From assembly GCA_910585005.1 (NCBI GenBank), contig CAJUCN010000007.1:1-64000 (forward strand): 64,000 nucleotides of DNA. Direction: 5' to 3'. The stretch comes from an uncultured Lachnospiraceae bacterium (GTDB lineage Bacteria > Bacillota > Clostridia > Lachnospirales > Lachnospiraceae). Below the pieces are notes generated by a model that worked only from the letters and a program-made list of their open reading frames with translations, did no database searches and was not told the origin of the DNA. Positions within the stretch are counted from its first letter, which is position 1. Each line of letters opens with the position of its first letter. Both the position numbers and the translations under genes were made by a program. Below, piece after piece: positions 17,696 to 25,363 of the stretch.

Positions 17696-18113
17696 TGGTG
17701 TCCGGGTTGCCGGCAATGGACTGTTCAATGACGGCTGCGGTGAGCCGCTTGAAATTATTGCCGGATGAGGTCGCGCCCGTTAGGGCATCTATATCGGAAG
17801 CGTCTTGTTTCTCAATTAACTCAGCGGCATAGTACCTGGTGTATTCATTGGGATAGGTTCCGGAAACAGATGCCATATTCTGCATATAAGCGTTATCCCA
17901 TGCCTTGATATAGCCGCTAGGGTCTTTGGCGTTAAATTCTGTATAAACGATCTTACTGTCTTTTACCATAATACATACATATTCTTTCCAGCCGTGGGAA
18001 TAGCCGGACATTTCAGCGCTATAAAATCCGTCCTGCATCTTAGGCTGGGAACCGCATCCCTGAAGGAGAAGGGCAAGTAGAAATAATCCTAATAATATTT
18101 TCTTATTCATCAT
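17673..18113 (-). CDS. FMN-binding domain lipoprotein
   Basis: A 146-residue exported protein with a lipoprotein signal (hydrophobic 5-17, lipobox LLQGC) and an FMN-binding domain. The motif DALTGATSSG near residue 112 matches the flavinylation motif of RnfG/NqrC-type domains, where FMN is attached to the Thr. It is probably anchored outside the cytoplasmic membrane and may take part in extracellular electron transfer. It follows the chemotaxis receptor on the same strand by 15 bp, so the two are likely cotranscribed, which suggests redox-related sensing. No Ftp/ApbE flavin transferase is visible in the window. Confidence 0.85.
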   Translation of the reverse strand: MMNKKILLGLFLLALLLQGCGSQPKMQDGFYSAEMSGYSHGWKEYVCIMVKDSKIVYTEFNAKDPSGYIKAWDNAYMQNMASVSGTYPNEYTRYYAAELIEKQDASDIDALTGATSSGNNFKRLTAAVIEQSIAGNPDTRIVEMEE

Positions 18114-18128
18114 AAGCCTCCAACAATC

Positions 18129-20063
18129 TTATCTATATTCTTTGATCTTCACCTGTGATACATAATTTTCAAGGTCTTCCGCCTGGGCTAAGGATTGTGC
18201 CGCCATGGTATCATTCCTGTTTGCAATATCCTGAAGGGCGGCAAGGCTGCTGTTGGCATGGTCAACGGCGGCAGTCTGTTCCTGTACGGTATCGGAAAGT
18301 CTGGCGGAAATATCCCGGTACTGCTGTGTAAGGCCTGAAATCTCCTGGAAGGTCTTTGCCGTTTGATTTGCAGTGGCAAGTCCTGCCTGGATGGTTTCGG
18401 CGGAGTGTTCAATCAGTTTGCTGGTTTCTGACAAGGCCTGGGCAGTCTGTGCAGAAAGTTCCCTGATCTCACCGGCCACAACGGAAAATCCCCGGCCCGC
18501 TTCCCCTGCCCTTGCCGCTTCCACAGAGGCATTCAAAGACAAAAGGTTGGTCTGGCGGGAGATATCTTCGATCATAAGGCTGACATTTGAAATGGAATTG
18601 ACAGCCTTATGGATCTGGGCCATGGAGTCCAGCATACTTTGCATGTAGCCCTCACCCAGACTGGTTTTTTCGGTTGCCTGCTCTGTACAATGCTCGATCT
18701 GCAGGACGTTATCTTTATTCCTGTCTATGGAAGATATGATTGCGGCCATATTGTGTTCCATATCATGAAGAACGTCAGTTTGCTCTCTGGAGCCGTCAAG
18801 GAGCTGCCTTGCGTTTTCGGATACTTCCATGGAGGACTGGTTCATTTTTATCATGGTTTCATTAAGGGCATTTGTTATGTTGCAGAGGGAATCCCGTATG
18901 GAAGAAAAATCCCCCCGGAAGTCATCCGGGATATCGCTGGCATAATTGCCGCTTGCCAGTGTACTTAAACATTCCTCAATATCCTGGACATAATGCTTTA
19001 AACTGAAAACCGTGCTGGAAAGGGCCTCTGTCAGGATACTGGTTTCATCATCGTTGCCGGATAAAACCACTTCGTCTGTAAGGTTTCCGTCAGATAACGC
19101 TTTCAACCGCGTAGTCGCCAGGGACAAGGGGGTTGAAATGCGTTGGGAGACCGGAACCATAATGGCGGCGGCAGCGATTAAAAGGAGCAGGGACATAAGC
19201 CCGGAAAGAGCTGTGGACACATAGGTCGTGCTCATAAACTCGATCCTTGGGGCATACAGGAATAAGGCCCAATTGGTTCCGGGAATGGGGGAGTAACCGG
19301 TGTAATATTCCATATATCCGGGTCTGTTTCCCAACGTTAGTTTTTGGGAACCGATCTGGAAAGCGGTGATCTTATCAAAGCTTTCGGCATTTCCGGATGA
19401 AGGGTATAAATCATAAATATTAACTTTGTCGATGATATTTTGAAGGTTCCTGTCTCCGATAATGGTTCCATCATCGTTGATAATGCAGGCGCTTCCCGTA
19501 TCGCCTAAGACAAGCGGATTTAAAACATCGCTTAAAATGTCGTATTTGTAACTGCCGATCAGGTATCCCATGACGCCTTCTTCATTTTTAAGGGGGGAAC
19601 CGACGCAGAGTTGAAGAATATCATTGGCATAATACGGCTCACCAATGGTGATGCTTCCGGTTTGTGTCATCATGGAATAATATCCGGTATCGGAAATGGA
19701 ATCCGGGGCGGAATCATCTCCGTAAAGTTTTTGACCATTGACATCATAACCGGCTAGCCAGACAAATTCTATCTGCAGTTTAATGGCGTTGATACGCTCC
19801 TGCTTTTCTTCCGTGGATGAAGCCTCACCAAGGAATACATTTTCGGAAGAAAAGTTAAACATTCTTTCCGTGAGGAGGTGTAGGTTTGAACTAATGTTTT
19901 GTGCAGCGATCCTTGCTGAGATTTGCATGTTGTCCAACTGCGTGGCGTCGGTGGAGCGGACGCTTCCCATAAACATGATCGTGGTCACAAGCACTGTGAC
20001 CAGGATAGCTGCGGACATGACATAGAAAATAATTTTGTGCTTCAAATCATGGTACTTTTTCAT
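18129..20063 (-). CDS. methyl-accepting chemotaxis protein with Cache sensor
   Basis: A 644-residue membrane receptor: TM1 at about 11-33, a large extracellular dCache-type domain (34-280), TM2 at about 284-303, a HAMP linker and a cytosolic signalling hairpin whose tip reads SRQTNLLSLNASVEAARAGE. It would couple ligand binding to CheA. The ATG has AAGGAG seven bases upstream. The downstream gene is an FMN-binding lipoprotein. No other chemotaxis genes are in the window, so the receptor is an orphan here. Confidence 0.95.
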   Translation of the reverse strand: MKKYHDLKHKIIFYVMSAAILVTVLVTTIMFMGSVRSTDATQLDNMQISARIAAQNISSNLHLLTERMFNFSSENVFLGEASSTEEKQERINAIKLQIEFVWLAGYDVNGQKLYGDDSAPDSISDTGYYSMMTQTGSITIGEPYYANDILQLCVGSPLKNEEGVMGYLIGSYKYDILSDVLNPLVLGDTGSACIINDDGTIIGDRNLQNIIDKVNIYDLYPSSGNAESFDKITAFQIGSQKLTLGNRPGYMEYYTGYSPIPGTNWALFLYAPRIEFMSTTYVSTALSGLMSLLLLIAAAAIMVPVSQRISTPLSLATTRLKALSDGNLTDEVVLSGNDDETSILTEALSSTVFSLKHYVQDIEECLSTLASGNYASDIPDDFRGDFSSIRDSLCNITNALNETMIKMNQSSMEVSENARQLLDGSREQTDVLHDMEHNMAAIISSIDRNKDNVLQIEHCTEQATEKTSLGEGYMQSMLDSMAQIHKAVNSISNVSLMIEDISRQTNLLSLNASVEAARAGEAGRGFSVVAGEIRELSAQTAQALSETSKLIEHSAETIQAGLATANQTAKTFQEISGLTQQYRDISARLSDTVQEQTAAVDHANSSLAALQDIANRNDTMAAQSLAQAEDLENYVSQVKIKEYR

Positions 20064-20200
20064 GACAAAACTCCTTTACAGCTTATGTATTATTTTCCAT
20101 ATGGTAACATAAATAGGCCAAATTGCCTATGGGTATTTTGCATAATTATTTGGACTGGAAACACATAGGGAATGCTCGACATGAACGAAGCTTACCGATT

Positions 20201-21349
20201 TCACTTTTTCACATACCGCATGACCAGAATCCCTCCTGCTATGCTTAGTCCCGCGCCCAGAAAAAGAGCGGCTTCAAGGCTGGTATCCGCCAACACGCCG
20301 AAAAGAATGTTTGTGCCGGCCCCCACGCTGTCAATTACCACAGCATAGATGCTCAGTATGGTTGCCCGGTTTTGGGTAAGTATCCGGCGGTTTTGCAGCT
20401 CTGTCTGCAAAGGCTGGAACAGACTGAAGGCAAGCCGCAGAATCAGGATGCCGGCAATAGAAAACCACGGGCTTTCGGTAAAAGAAAGCAGCAGGCAGGA
20501 TAGGGTAGTTGCAAAAAAGAGGTAAAAAATGAAACGGGGAATTCCCAGCTTATGCGTAAACTTTGGCGAAAGCGCGCTGCATAAACCGATGATCGTCACA
20601 AGGATATAGATATAGCCCATGGCAGCAGGAGAAAGACCGCACTTGGTATACTGTAGCTGGCTTAAAAACACAGTAATGGTTTGGTGGGTTTCCTGAAACA
20701 AGGCGATTCCAACCAGAAAGAAAAGTAAATGCCGGTCTTTTGCCACTTGCTTTAAAAGTCTTAAGATCTTTTGCCCGTTAGGGCTTTTCGTTTCCTGCCT
20801 GTGAACTTCCCTAAGTCCCAGGGCAAGCAGCCCGGCAATACCGTAACTTATGACGGTAAGCAGCCCTGCCAACGGATAGTTGCTGCCCACAAAGGTTGAA
20901 AAGACCAGCGCGGCAAACAACAGCCCGGCGGTCTGAAGGCTTTCATAAATTCCGAACACTTTCAGGCTTTCTTCCCTTTGGCAGGAAAGATAAAGAAATG
21001 CGCTGTCTACGCCGGATAGGCCGGCAATTACAACACTGAGCATGATACGTTCTAACAGGAACATGCTAAAACGATCTGCCTGCCAGAACACGATCTTGGA
21101 GAGAAAATAGAGTACACAGCAAAATAATATGGTTTGTTTGTAACCGATCTTATCCGCAATGATTCCCCAGGGAAATTCCAGGAGCAGGCATAAAATGAGA
21201 GAAATACTTTCAATGATAGTGATTTGCAGGATCGAGACCCCATGAGCCTGACGGTATAAGGTGGCAATGGGGCCGTAGAAAATCATCCCCTGTAAAAAGG
21301 CGATGGCATACATGAGATAGATATTTTTGTTTTTCATAAGAGATATCAT
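20201..21349 (-). CDS. MFS transporter, probable drug efflux
   Basis: A 382-residue, very hydrophobic protein with about twelve membrane helices and the MFS loop 2-3 pattern (GIIADKIGYKQT, like motif A GxxxDRxGRR). Substrate is unknown. The first ATG at 21347-21349 directly follows GGAAAGG and is too close to it; the ATG at 21335-21337 (MKNKN) is better spaced and may be the true start. A short leader ORF and a two-part hairpin lie just upstream, an arrangement seen for inducible resistance genes controlled by ribosome stalling, which hints at an antibiotic substrate. Confidence 0.88.
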   Translation of the reverse strand: MISLMKNKNIYLMYAIAFLQGMIFYGPIATLYRQAHGVSILQITIIESISLILCLLLEFPWGIIADKIGYKQTILFCCVLYFLSKIVFWQADRFSMFLLERIMLSVVIAGLSGVDSAFLYLSCQREESLKVFGIYESLQTAGLLFAALVFSTFVGSNYPLAGLLTVISYGIAGLLALGLREVHRQETKSPNGQKILRLLKQVAKDRHLLFFLVGIALFQETHQTITVFLSQLQYTKCGLSPAAMGYIYILVTIIGLCSALSPKFTHKLGIPRFIFYLFFATTLSCLLLSFTESPWFSIAGILILRLAFSLFQPLQTELQNRRILTQNRATILSIYAVVIDSVGAGTNILFGVLADTSLEAALFLGAGLSIAGGILVMRYVKK

Positions 21350-21358
21350 CCTTTCCGG

Positions 21359-21442
21359 TTATTTACACAACAAAAGCAGCGCCATATCAAAGTGGCGCTG
21401 GAAACGGGTTGTTGTGTTTAAGTCGGAAAATTCATGGATCAT
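21359..21442 (-). CDS. 27-codon leader ORF upstream of the MFS gene
   Basis: An ATG at 21440-21442 preceded by GAGG opens a 27-codon frame (MIHEFSDLNTTTRF... ending MALLLLCK) whose TAA ends nine bases before the first possible MFS start. Its second half lies inside an extended hairpin. The position, size and overlap with the structure fit a regulatory leader peptide rather than a functional protein. The run of Leu codons near the end could be the stalling or sensing part. See the hairpin entry. Confidence 0.65.
   Translation of the reverse strand: MIHEFSDLNTTTRFQRHFDMALLLLCK
21365..21417 (-). promoter_or_regulatory. candidate attenuator hairpin in the MFS leader
   Basis: On the transcribed (minus) strand an outer stem ACACAACAA/TTGTTGTGT (9 bp, perfect) encloses an inner stem AGCGCCA/TGGCGCT (7 bp, perfect, 8-base loop), with GCTTTT following the inner stem. 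The whole structure lies within the leader ORF, so a translating ribosome would melt it. Stalling early would leave it folded; reading to the end would open it or free the MFS start region. It resembles attenuation control of antibiotic-resistance genes. Confidence 0.6.
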
Positions 21443-21473
21443 TACCTCGTAGTTGATGATTTAAATTTGATTT

Positions 21474-21502
21474 ATTATACAGGCAAAAAGCAGAAAAAAC
21501 AA
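21474..21502 (-). promoter_or_regulatory. sigma-A promoter for leader ORF and MFS gene
   Basis: Reading the minus strand, -35 TTGTTT (21497-21502), a 17-base spacer and a perfect -10 TATAAT (21474-21479), 31 bases before the leader ATG. Confidence 0.65.
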
Positions 21503-21511
21503 TAAAAATAT

Positions 21512-21570
21512 TTGAAACTTTTTAAAGTTTTGTTACCCTATGTAAGTGAAAGGGTTCAAACTTTCACTTA
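21512..21570 (+). promoter_or_regulatory. promoter and inverted repeat upstream of the sigma factor gene
   Basis: A possible -35 TTGAAA (21512-21517) and weak -10 TACCCT (21534-21539) are separated by 16 bases that contain the palindrome AAACTTT-TT-AAAGTTT. Just after it lies the perfect inverted repeat TAAGTGAAA/TTTCACTTA (21543-21551 and 21562-21570). Either could be an operator or an untranslated hairpin controlling the sigma/anti-sigma pair. Confidence 0.4.
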
Positions 21571-21624
21571 GGATATCCTAATTTGCGGCTGTTTTCATGA
21601 GACGGCTCGACTTGGAGGTTATAA

Positions 21625-22149
21625 ATGAATCAAAAGGAACTTGAATCATATATTTATGCTTATGGTAAAGATTTGTATTCGTTCTGCTGTTCGGTGGCTT
21701 ATGACCGCCAGGAAGCGGATGATTTATATCAGGACACTTTTTTGAAATTATATGAGATGGGGGAAAACCTGGAGATCAAAAAGAATCCCAAAAGCTTTTT
21801 GATGTCGATTTCCGTGAACCTGTACAGGAATGCAAAAAGAAAGTTTTCCATACATAAGAGGATCATGGGAACGGCAATGTCCATTGAGGAAGCAGCGGAT
21901 ATCCCTTCCGGGGAAAAGATGACGGAAGATGAAGTCATGGAAAAGGAGGAATGCCGGATGGTCCGCAGTGCGGTCGGTAAGCTGCCTGATAAATACAGGA
22001 TTCCGGTACTGCTGTTTTACATGGAAGAATTGTCTATTTCAGATATCTCATCAATTTTGAAATTACCGGAAGGGACGGTAAAGAGCAGGATACATAGGGC
22101 GAAGAAAATCTTAAAACAAAAGTTGGAGGATCAGGCTTATGAAAAATAA
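21625..22149 (+). CDS. ECF-type RNA polymerase sigma factor
   Basis: A 174-residue group 4 sigma factor. Region 2 is at about 5-75 (YSFCCSVAYDRQEADDLYQDTF, with the acidic DDLYQD helix) and region 4 at about 112-168 (LPDKYRIPVLLFYMEELS, then the HTH ending PEGTVKSRIHRAKKIL). GGAGG lies seven bases before the ATG. Its last codons overlap the start of a membrane protein gene, the standard layout of an ECF sigma factor and its anti-sigma factor. Target genes cannot be read from the sequence. Confidence 0.93.
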   Translation: MNQKELESYIYAYGKDLYSFCCSVAYDRQEADDLYQDTFLKLYEMGENLEIKKNPKSFLMSISVNLYRNAKRKFSIHKRIMGTAMSIEEAADIPSGEKMTEDEVMEKEECRMVRSAVGKLPDKYRIPVLLFYMEELSISDISSILKLPEGTVKSRIHRAKKILKQKLEDQAYEK

Positions 22150-23287
22150 TATGGATCAACTGTTAACCAAAGCGCTTGCCCCAACAATTGCGCCAGGCGG
22201 GAAATTAAATGATCAGGTTCTTCGTAAAGCGAAGGAGGCAGAAAGAATGGCTAAGAGAAAGAAACATTACAGGAGATTTCCGGCGGCAGCCGTTTTGGCG
22301 GCATGCATATTGGTTTTAGGTTCTATCACGGCGGTAGCGGCATACCGTTACTTAAGCCCTGCCCAGGCGGCGGAGGAAACAGGGAATGATTTGCTGAAAG
22401 AAGCGTTTTTGAGTGAGGATGCAGTATTGGTAAACGAAAGCCAGGAAAGCGGCGGTTACCGTGTTACGCTGCTTGGCAGCGTGGCCGGAAAGAACCTTAA
22501 CCGTTTTCTGCCGGAAGACGGCGGCATATCTGAGGATGACAGGATCTATACGGTGGTTGCTATTGAAAAAGCAGATGGAACGCCTATGCCGGATGGAAGT
22601 TCTGATGAATACATGAAAGAGGCTTTTTATGTATCCCATTACATCCGGGGATTGGATCCTGTCTGGTATGGCATGATGGGCCTTGGAGGAGGATATACGG
22701 AATTTGTAAAAGACGGGATCTTGTACCGGTTGATCGATATGGATAATATTGAAATGTTTGCAGATAAAGGAATTTATGTGGGAGTAAATACAGGCTCTTT
22801 TTATGATACGGATGCGTACCGGTTTGATGAGAGTACCGGAGAAATAACCCGCAATGAAAGCTATCAGGGGGTGAATGCACTGTTTGTACTCCCGGTGGAT
22901 AAAAGCAAGGCTGACCCGGCAGCGGCGCAGGCATTTTTGAAGGAATGTGAGCAGTCTTTTAACGAACCTTCAGAGCCAATTGAGATGGACGAGAGGCAGA
23001 TGGAAGTGGAAGAGTTTATAAATATGCTCACATCGGATAACCTGGAGGAATATTGTGAAATGGATGAATCCACAAGACAAGTTTGTACACCGGATGGGGA
23101 CGGGTATATCAGTTTTGGGAACGGAGGACATGCGCCTGTGGATTTTGTCTGCCCGGATAGGAAGGCCGGTGTACGGAATATCGGGAGTTATTCTTGTTCA
23201 GATGGAGTGGTGGACTTAAATATCGAAGTGTTTACGTTAAATGAGGATGGAACCGTTACTTATGCGATGTACCATCCTAAACAATAA
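22139..23287 (+). CDS. membrane-anchored anti-sigma-like protein (DUF4179 type)
   Basis: A 382-residue protein with a short cytosolic N-terminus (1-45, helical and basic), one membrane helix (about 47-70, AAAVLAACILVLGSITAVAA) and a large extracellular domain. The gene overlaps the sigma factor by 11 bases, so it is very probably its regulator: the N-terminus would bind the sigma factor and the outer domain would sense. I do not see a zinc-binding anti-sigma motif (HxxxCxxC), so it belongs to the other, DUF4179-like class; that family name is tentative. Confidence 0.75.
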   Translation: MKNNMDQLLTKALAPTIAPGGKLNDQVLRKAKEAERMAKRKKHYRRFPAAAVLAACILVLGSITAVAAYRYLSPAQAAEETGNDLLKEAFLSEDAVLVNESQESGGYRVTLLGSVAGKNLNRFLPEDGGISEDDRIYTVVAIEKADGTPMPDGSSDEYMKEAFYVSHYIRGLDPVWYGMMGLGGGYTEFVKDGILYRLIDMDNIEMFADKGIYVGVNTGSFYDTDAYRFDESTGEITRNESYQGVNALFVLPVDKSKADPAAAQAFLKECEQSFNEPSEPIEMDERQMEVEEFINMLTSDNLEEYCEMDESTRQVCTPDGDGYISFGNGGHAPVDFVCPDRKAGVRNIGSYSCSDGVVDLNIEVFTLNEDGTVTYAMYHPKQ

Positions 23288-23414
23288 GGGGAAGTTTTCC
23301 GTGGAAATTTTCCGGCGGAAATGAAAAAGGGATGAAATTCCACACAAGATATGCTATACTTCATTCATAACAAATACAAGCCGCACGATCAGTAAGGCAG
23401 AAATGGAGGAAGAG

Positions 23415-23978
23415 ATGCATAAGGAAAATTTATCGGCAGAGCAGGCGCTGCAAAAGTTAAAAGAAGGGAATCAGCGTTACTTGGCTGCAATGACAAATCC
23501 CGGGGATGTTTCACCTGCAATCAGGCAAAAGACCTGTGACGAGGGGCAGGCCCCTTATGCGATCATCATAACCTGTTCTGATTCCAGAGTGATTCCGGAG
23601 AGTATCTTTAGTGCAGGAATTGGGGAATTATTTGTAATCCGTGTAGCAGGTAATGTGATGGATAAGCATCAGCTTGGAAGTGTTGAATATGCTGCAGACC
23701 ATCTGGGAACCCGGTTGGTAGTCGTATTAGGACATGAGCATTGCGGGGCTGTAGGCGCAGCAATTACCAGTAAGCCGGAGGGCTTCGTGAAGTACATAAC
23801 CGATGAGATCCTTAAGGCGGTCGGGGAGGAAAAGGATGAGTACAAGGCGTGCTGTCTGAATGTGGAGAGGGCAGTGTCTGTCATTAAAGAGAGTTTGCAT
23901 GTTTCAGAGGAAGAGGGCGGCGTTAAAGTATGCGGTGCGTTCTATCATATTGGTAGCGGTGAAGTGGATTATTTATAA
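23415..23978 (+). CDS. beta-class carbonic anhydrase
   Basis: A 187-residue zinc enzyme that interconverts CO2 and bicarbonate in the cytosol. The zinc-binding set is complete: C54 and D56 in CSDSRV and H107/C110 in GHEHCGAVGA. I chose the ATG at 23415 because GGAGG lies just upstream; the frame also allows 23403. Its 3' end overlaps the convergent gene by 56 bases. It stands as a single gene. The size is typical of the short clostridial forms. Confidence 0.93.
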   Translation: MHKENLSAEQALQKLKEGNQRYLAAMTNPGDVSPAIRQKTCDEGQAPYAIIITCSDSRVIPESIFSAGIGELFVIRVAGNVMDKHQLGSVEYAADHLGTRLVVVLGHEHCGAVGAAITSKPEGFVKYITDEILKAVGEEKDEYKACCLNVERAVSVIKESLHVSEEEGGVKVCGAFYHIGSGEVDYL

Positions 23979-24606
23979 AGAAAGTTATATGTTCTTTTGT
24001 TTTTAGGAAATAGCAATTTCCCTGGTATTTGCCGTTTTCATATAGCCGCACAACGATTTCCAGCATGCGCCTGTCGAGTTTGTGGTAGCATAGTTTGGCT
24101 GGCCATGGAAGCCCGGTTAAGTATTCCTGCTGTTTAGGATCTAATAAGGGAAGGCAGTTTGTCAAAAAACTGCCTTTTTCTAATCCAAAATCGCAGGATA
24201 CATAGGAAGCATCCTGTCCATTTTGACTGCACTTTTCCAGCAGGAAGGAGGCAAGATGACAAGCAGGGTTAAAGGGGATTTCGATGAAGCGGAGAGGTTC
24301 TTTTGGCGCAGCGGGAACGGAAACCTTCCGGAAACTTACTTTTCCGTACTTATCGTATTCTTTTACAAATTCGGCTTTGGGGATAACATCACCGCTGCCT
24401 GGCTGGGTAAGAAGGATGACCCCGGTATCTAACAGGCGTTCCCAAACTGCTTTTTGTACCCGGTCATAAGAGGTGGGAAACTGGAGCCGTTCCATAATCT
24501 GTGTCACACTGTAGCCTGAGTCTGTTAAATGGCGGATAGCGCCGCCGCAGGCGGCCTCAAAAGTAAAGTTTGCAAGAGCGTTTTTGAAATAGTCCGGTTC
24601 TGCCAT
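23923..24606 (-). CDS. unassigned cytosolic protein
   Basis: A 227-residue soluble protein with a helical N-terminus (DYFKNALANFTFEAACGGAI, then HLTDSGYSVTQIMERLQFP, which resembles a small HTH) and a longer alpha/beta C-terminal half containing LDRRMLEIVVRLYENGKY. The ATG at 24604-24606 is set by GGGAGG seven bases upstream; the longer frame to 24687 lacks a site. No signal peptide or membrane helix. It overlaps the end of the carbonic anhydrase gene tail to tail. I do not recognise the family. Confidence 0.7.
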   Translation of the reverse strand: MAEPDYFKNALANFTFEAACGGAIRHLTDSGYSVTQIMERLQFPTSYDRVQKAVWERLLDTGVILLTQPGSGDVIPKAEFVKEYDKYGKVSFRKVSVPAAPKEPLRFIEIPFNPACHLASFLLEKCSQNGQDASYVSCDFGLEKGSFLTNCLPLLDPKQQEYLTGLPWPAKLCYHKLDRRMLEIVVRLYENGKYQGNCYFLKTKEHITFFINNPLHRYQYDRTHRIL

Positions 24607-24690
24607 AATTACCTCCCAAAAGGTTTTGTACAAGGCTATTTTAACCGGGAGGGATGGCTTTAGGCAATTGTTTTTTTTTAGATCCATTCA

Positions 24691-24719
24691 TTGACAAGGG
24701 AAGGCTTTTGTTCTATTGT
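24691..24719 (+). promoter_or_regulatory. sigma-A promoter of the secreted repeat protein
   Basis: Perfect -35 TTGACA (24691-24696), a 17-base spacer and -10 TATTGT (24714-24719), 23 bases before the ATG. Confidence 0.6.
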
Positions 24720-24742
24720 AAATAGTAAGGAGGTTATGGGTC

Positions 24743-25120
24743 ATGAAAAAATTATTGATTACAGGAATTGTTTGTTCCATGGTATTGTCTGCGCCCATTT
24801 CGGCAGCGGCAGCAGAGATACAGCCGACTTGCAGTATCGGGGGATGTCATGTCGGGGAATGTTTTATGGATGCTGATGCTGATGGGATGTGCGGGGATCA
24901 TTGCTTTACAGATGAAGATGGTGATGGCGTATGCGACAACCATTGTTATATAGACGAAGATAATGATGGCATTTGCGATCACTATATTGATGATGATTCA
25001 GACGGTGTTTGCGACCATTGCCATGAGCATGGCAAGCCGGTACAAAAGGAAGTTCGCAGCAGAAGATCAGGGCATCATTCCGGTCGCCGCTCGGGGCATC
25101 ACGGAGGCCACTGTAGGTAA
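24743..25120 (+). CDS. secreted Asp/Cys/His-rich repeat protein, probable metal binding
   Basis: A 125-residue exported protein: signal peptide 1-24 (SAPISAAAA), then four imperfect repeats of the type (Y/T)xDEDxDGxCDxHC at about 42-95, and a His/Gly/Arg-rich tail (HHSGRRSGHHGGHC). The DxDxDG loops look like Ca-binding EF-hand or thrombospondin-3 units; adding Cys and His to each unit suggests binding of transition metals such as zinc or copper, or disulfide-stapled repeats. AGGAGG precedes the ATG and a terminator follows. Single-gene unit. Function is inferred from composition only. Confidence 0.75.
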   Translation: MKKLLITGIVCSMVLSAPISAAAAEIQPTCSIGGCHVGECFMDADADGMCGDHCFTDEDGDGVCDNHCYIDEDNDGICDHYIDDDSDGVCDHCHEHGKPVQKEVRSRRSGHHSGRRSGHHGGHCR

Positions 25121-25139
25121 ATAAGAATGAAAACGGAAA

Positions 25140-25188
25140 CGGGCATGGAAGAGTGTATGATTGTACACAGTTTCCATGCCTGTTTTTT
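25140..25188 (+). terminator. rho-independent terminator
   Basis: An 11-bp stem (CGGGCATGGAA with TTCCATGCCTG, one G-U) with an inner GTGTA/TACAC stem in the loop, followed by seven T. It ends the secreted repeat protein transcript. Confidence 0.85.
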
Positions 25189-25300
25189 ATGGCGCCATCA
25201 ATAAAGAGGCATGTACGGTAAGGAAGTAGCAGCAAATTTTCCGAAGCAAGGAACAGATAGAGGAAAGCCGGGCCAGTATATAAGAAAGAGCTGCCCTTGG

Positions 25301-25329
25301 TGGACAAATAAAATTTCTGATAGTATAAT
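25301..25329 (+). promoter_or_regulatory. sigma-A promoter for the endonuclease IV unit
   Basis: -35 TGGACA (25301-25306), 17-base spacer and a perfect -10 TATAAT (25324-25329), 34 bases before the GTG start. Confidence 0.65.
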
Positions 25330-25363
25330 CCAGATCAGATAAAACAAACAAAGGAGAAACAAG

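Noticed and set aside
24864..25020. CRISPR or minisatellite in the secreted protein gene
   Set aside because: Repeats are imperfect at the DNA level and are explained by protein repeats of the DxDxDG-Cys type.
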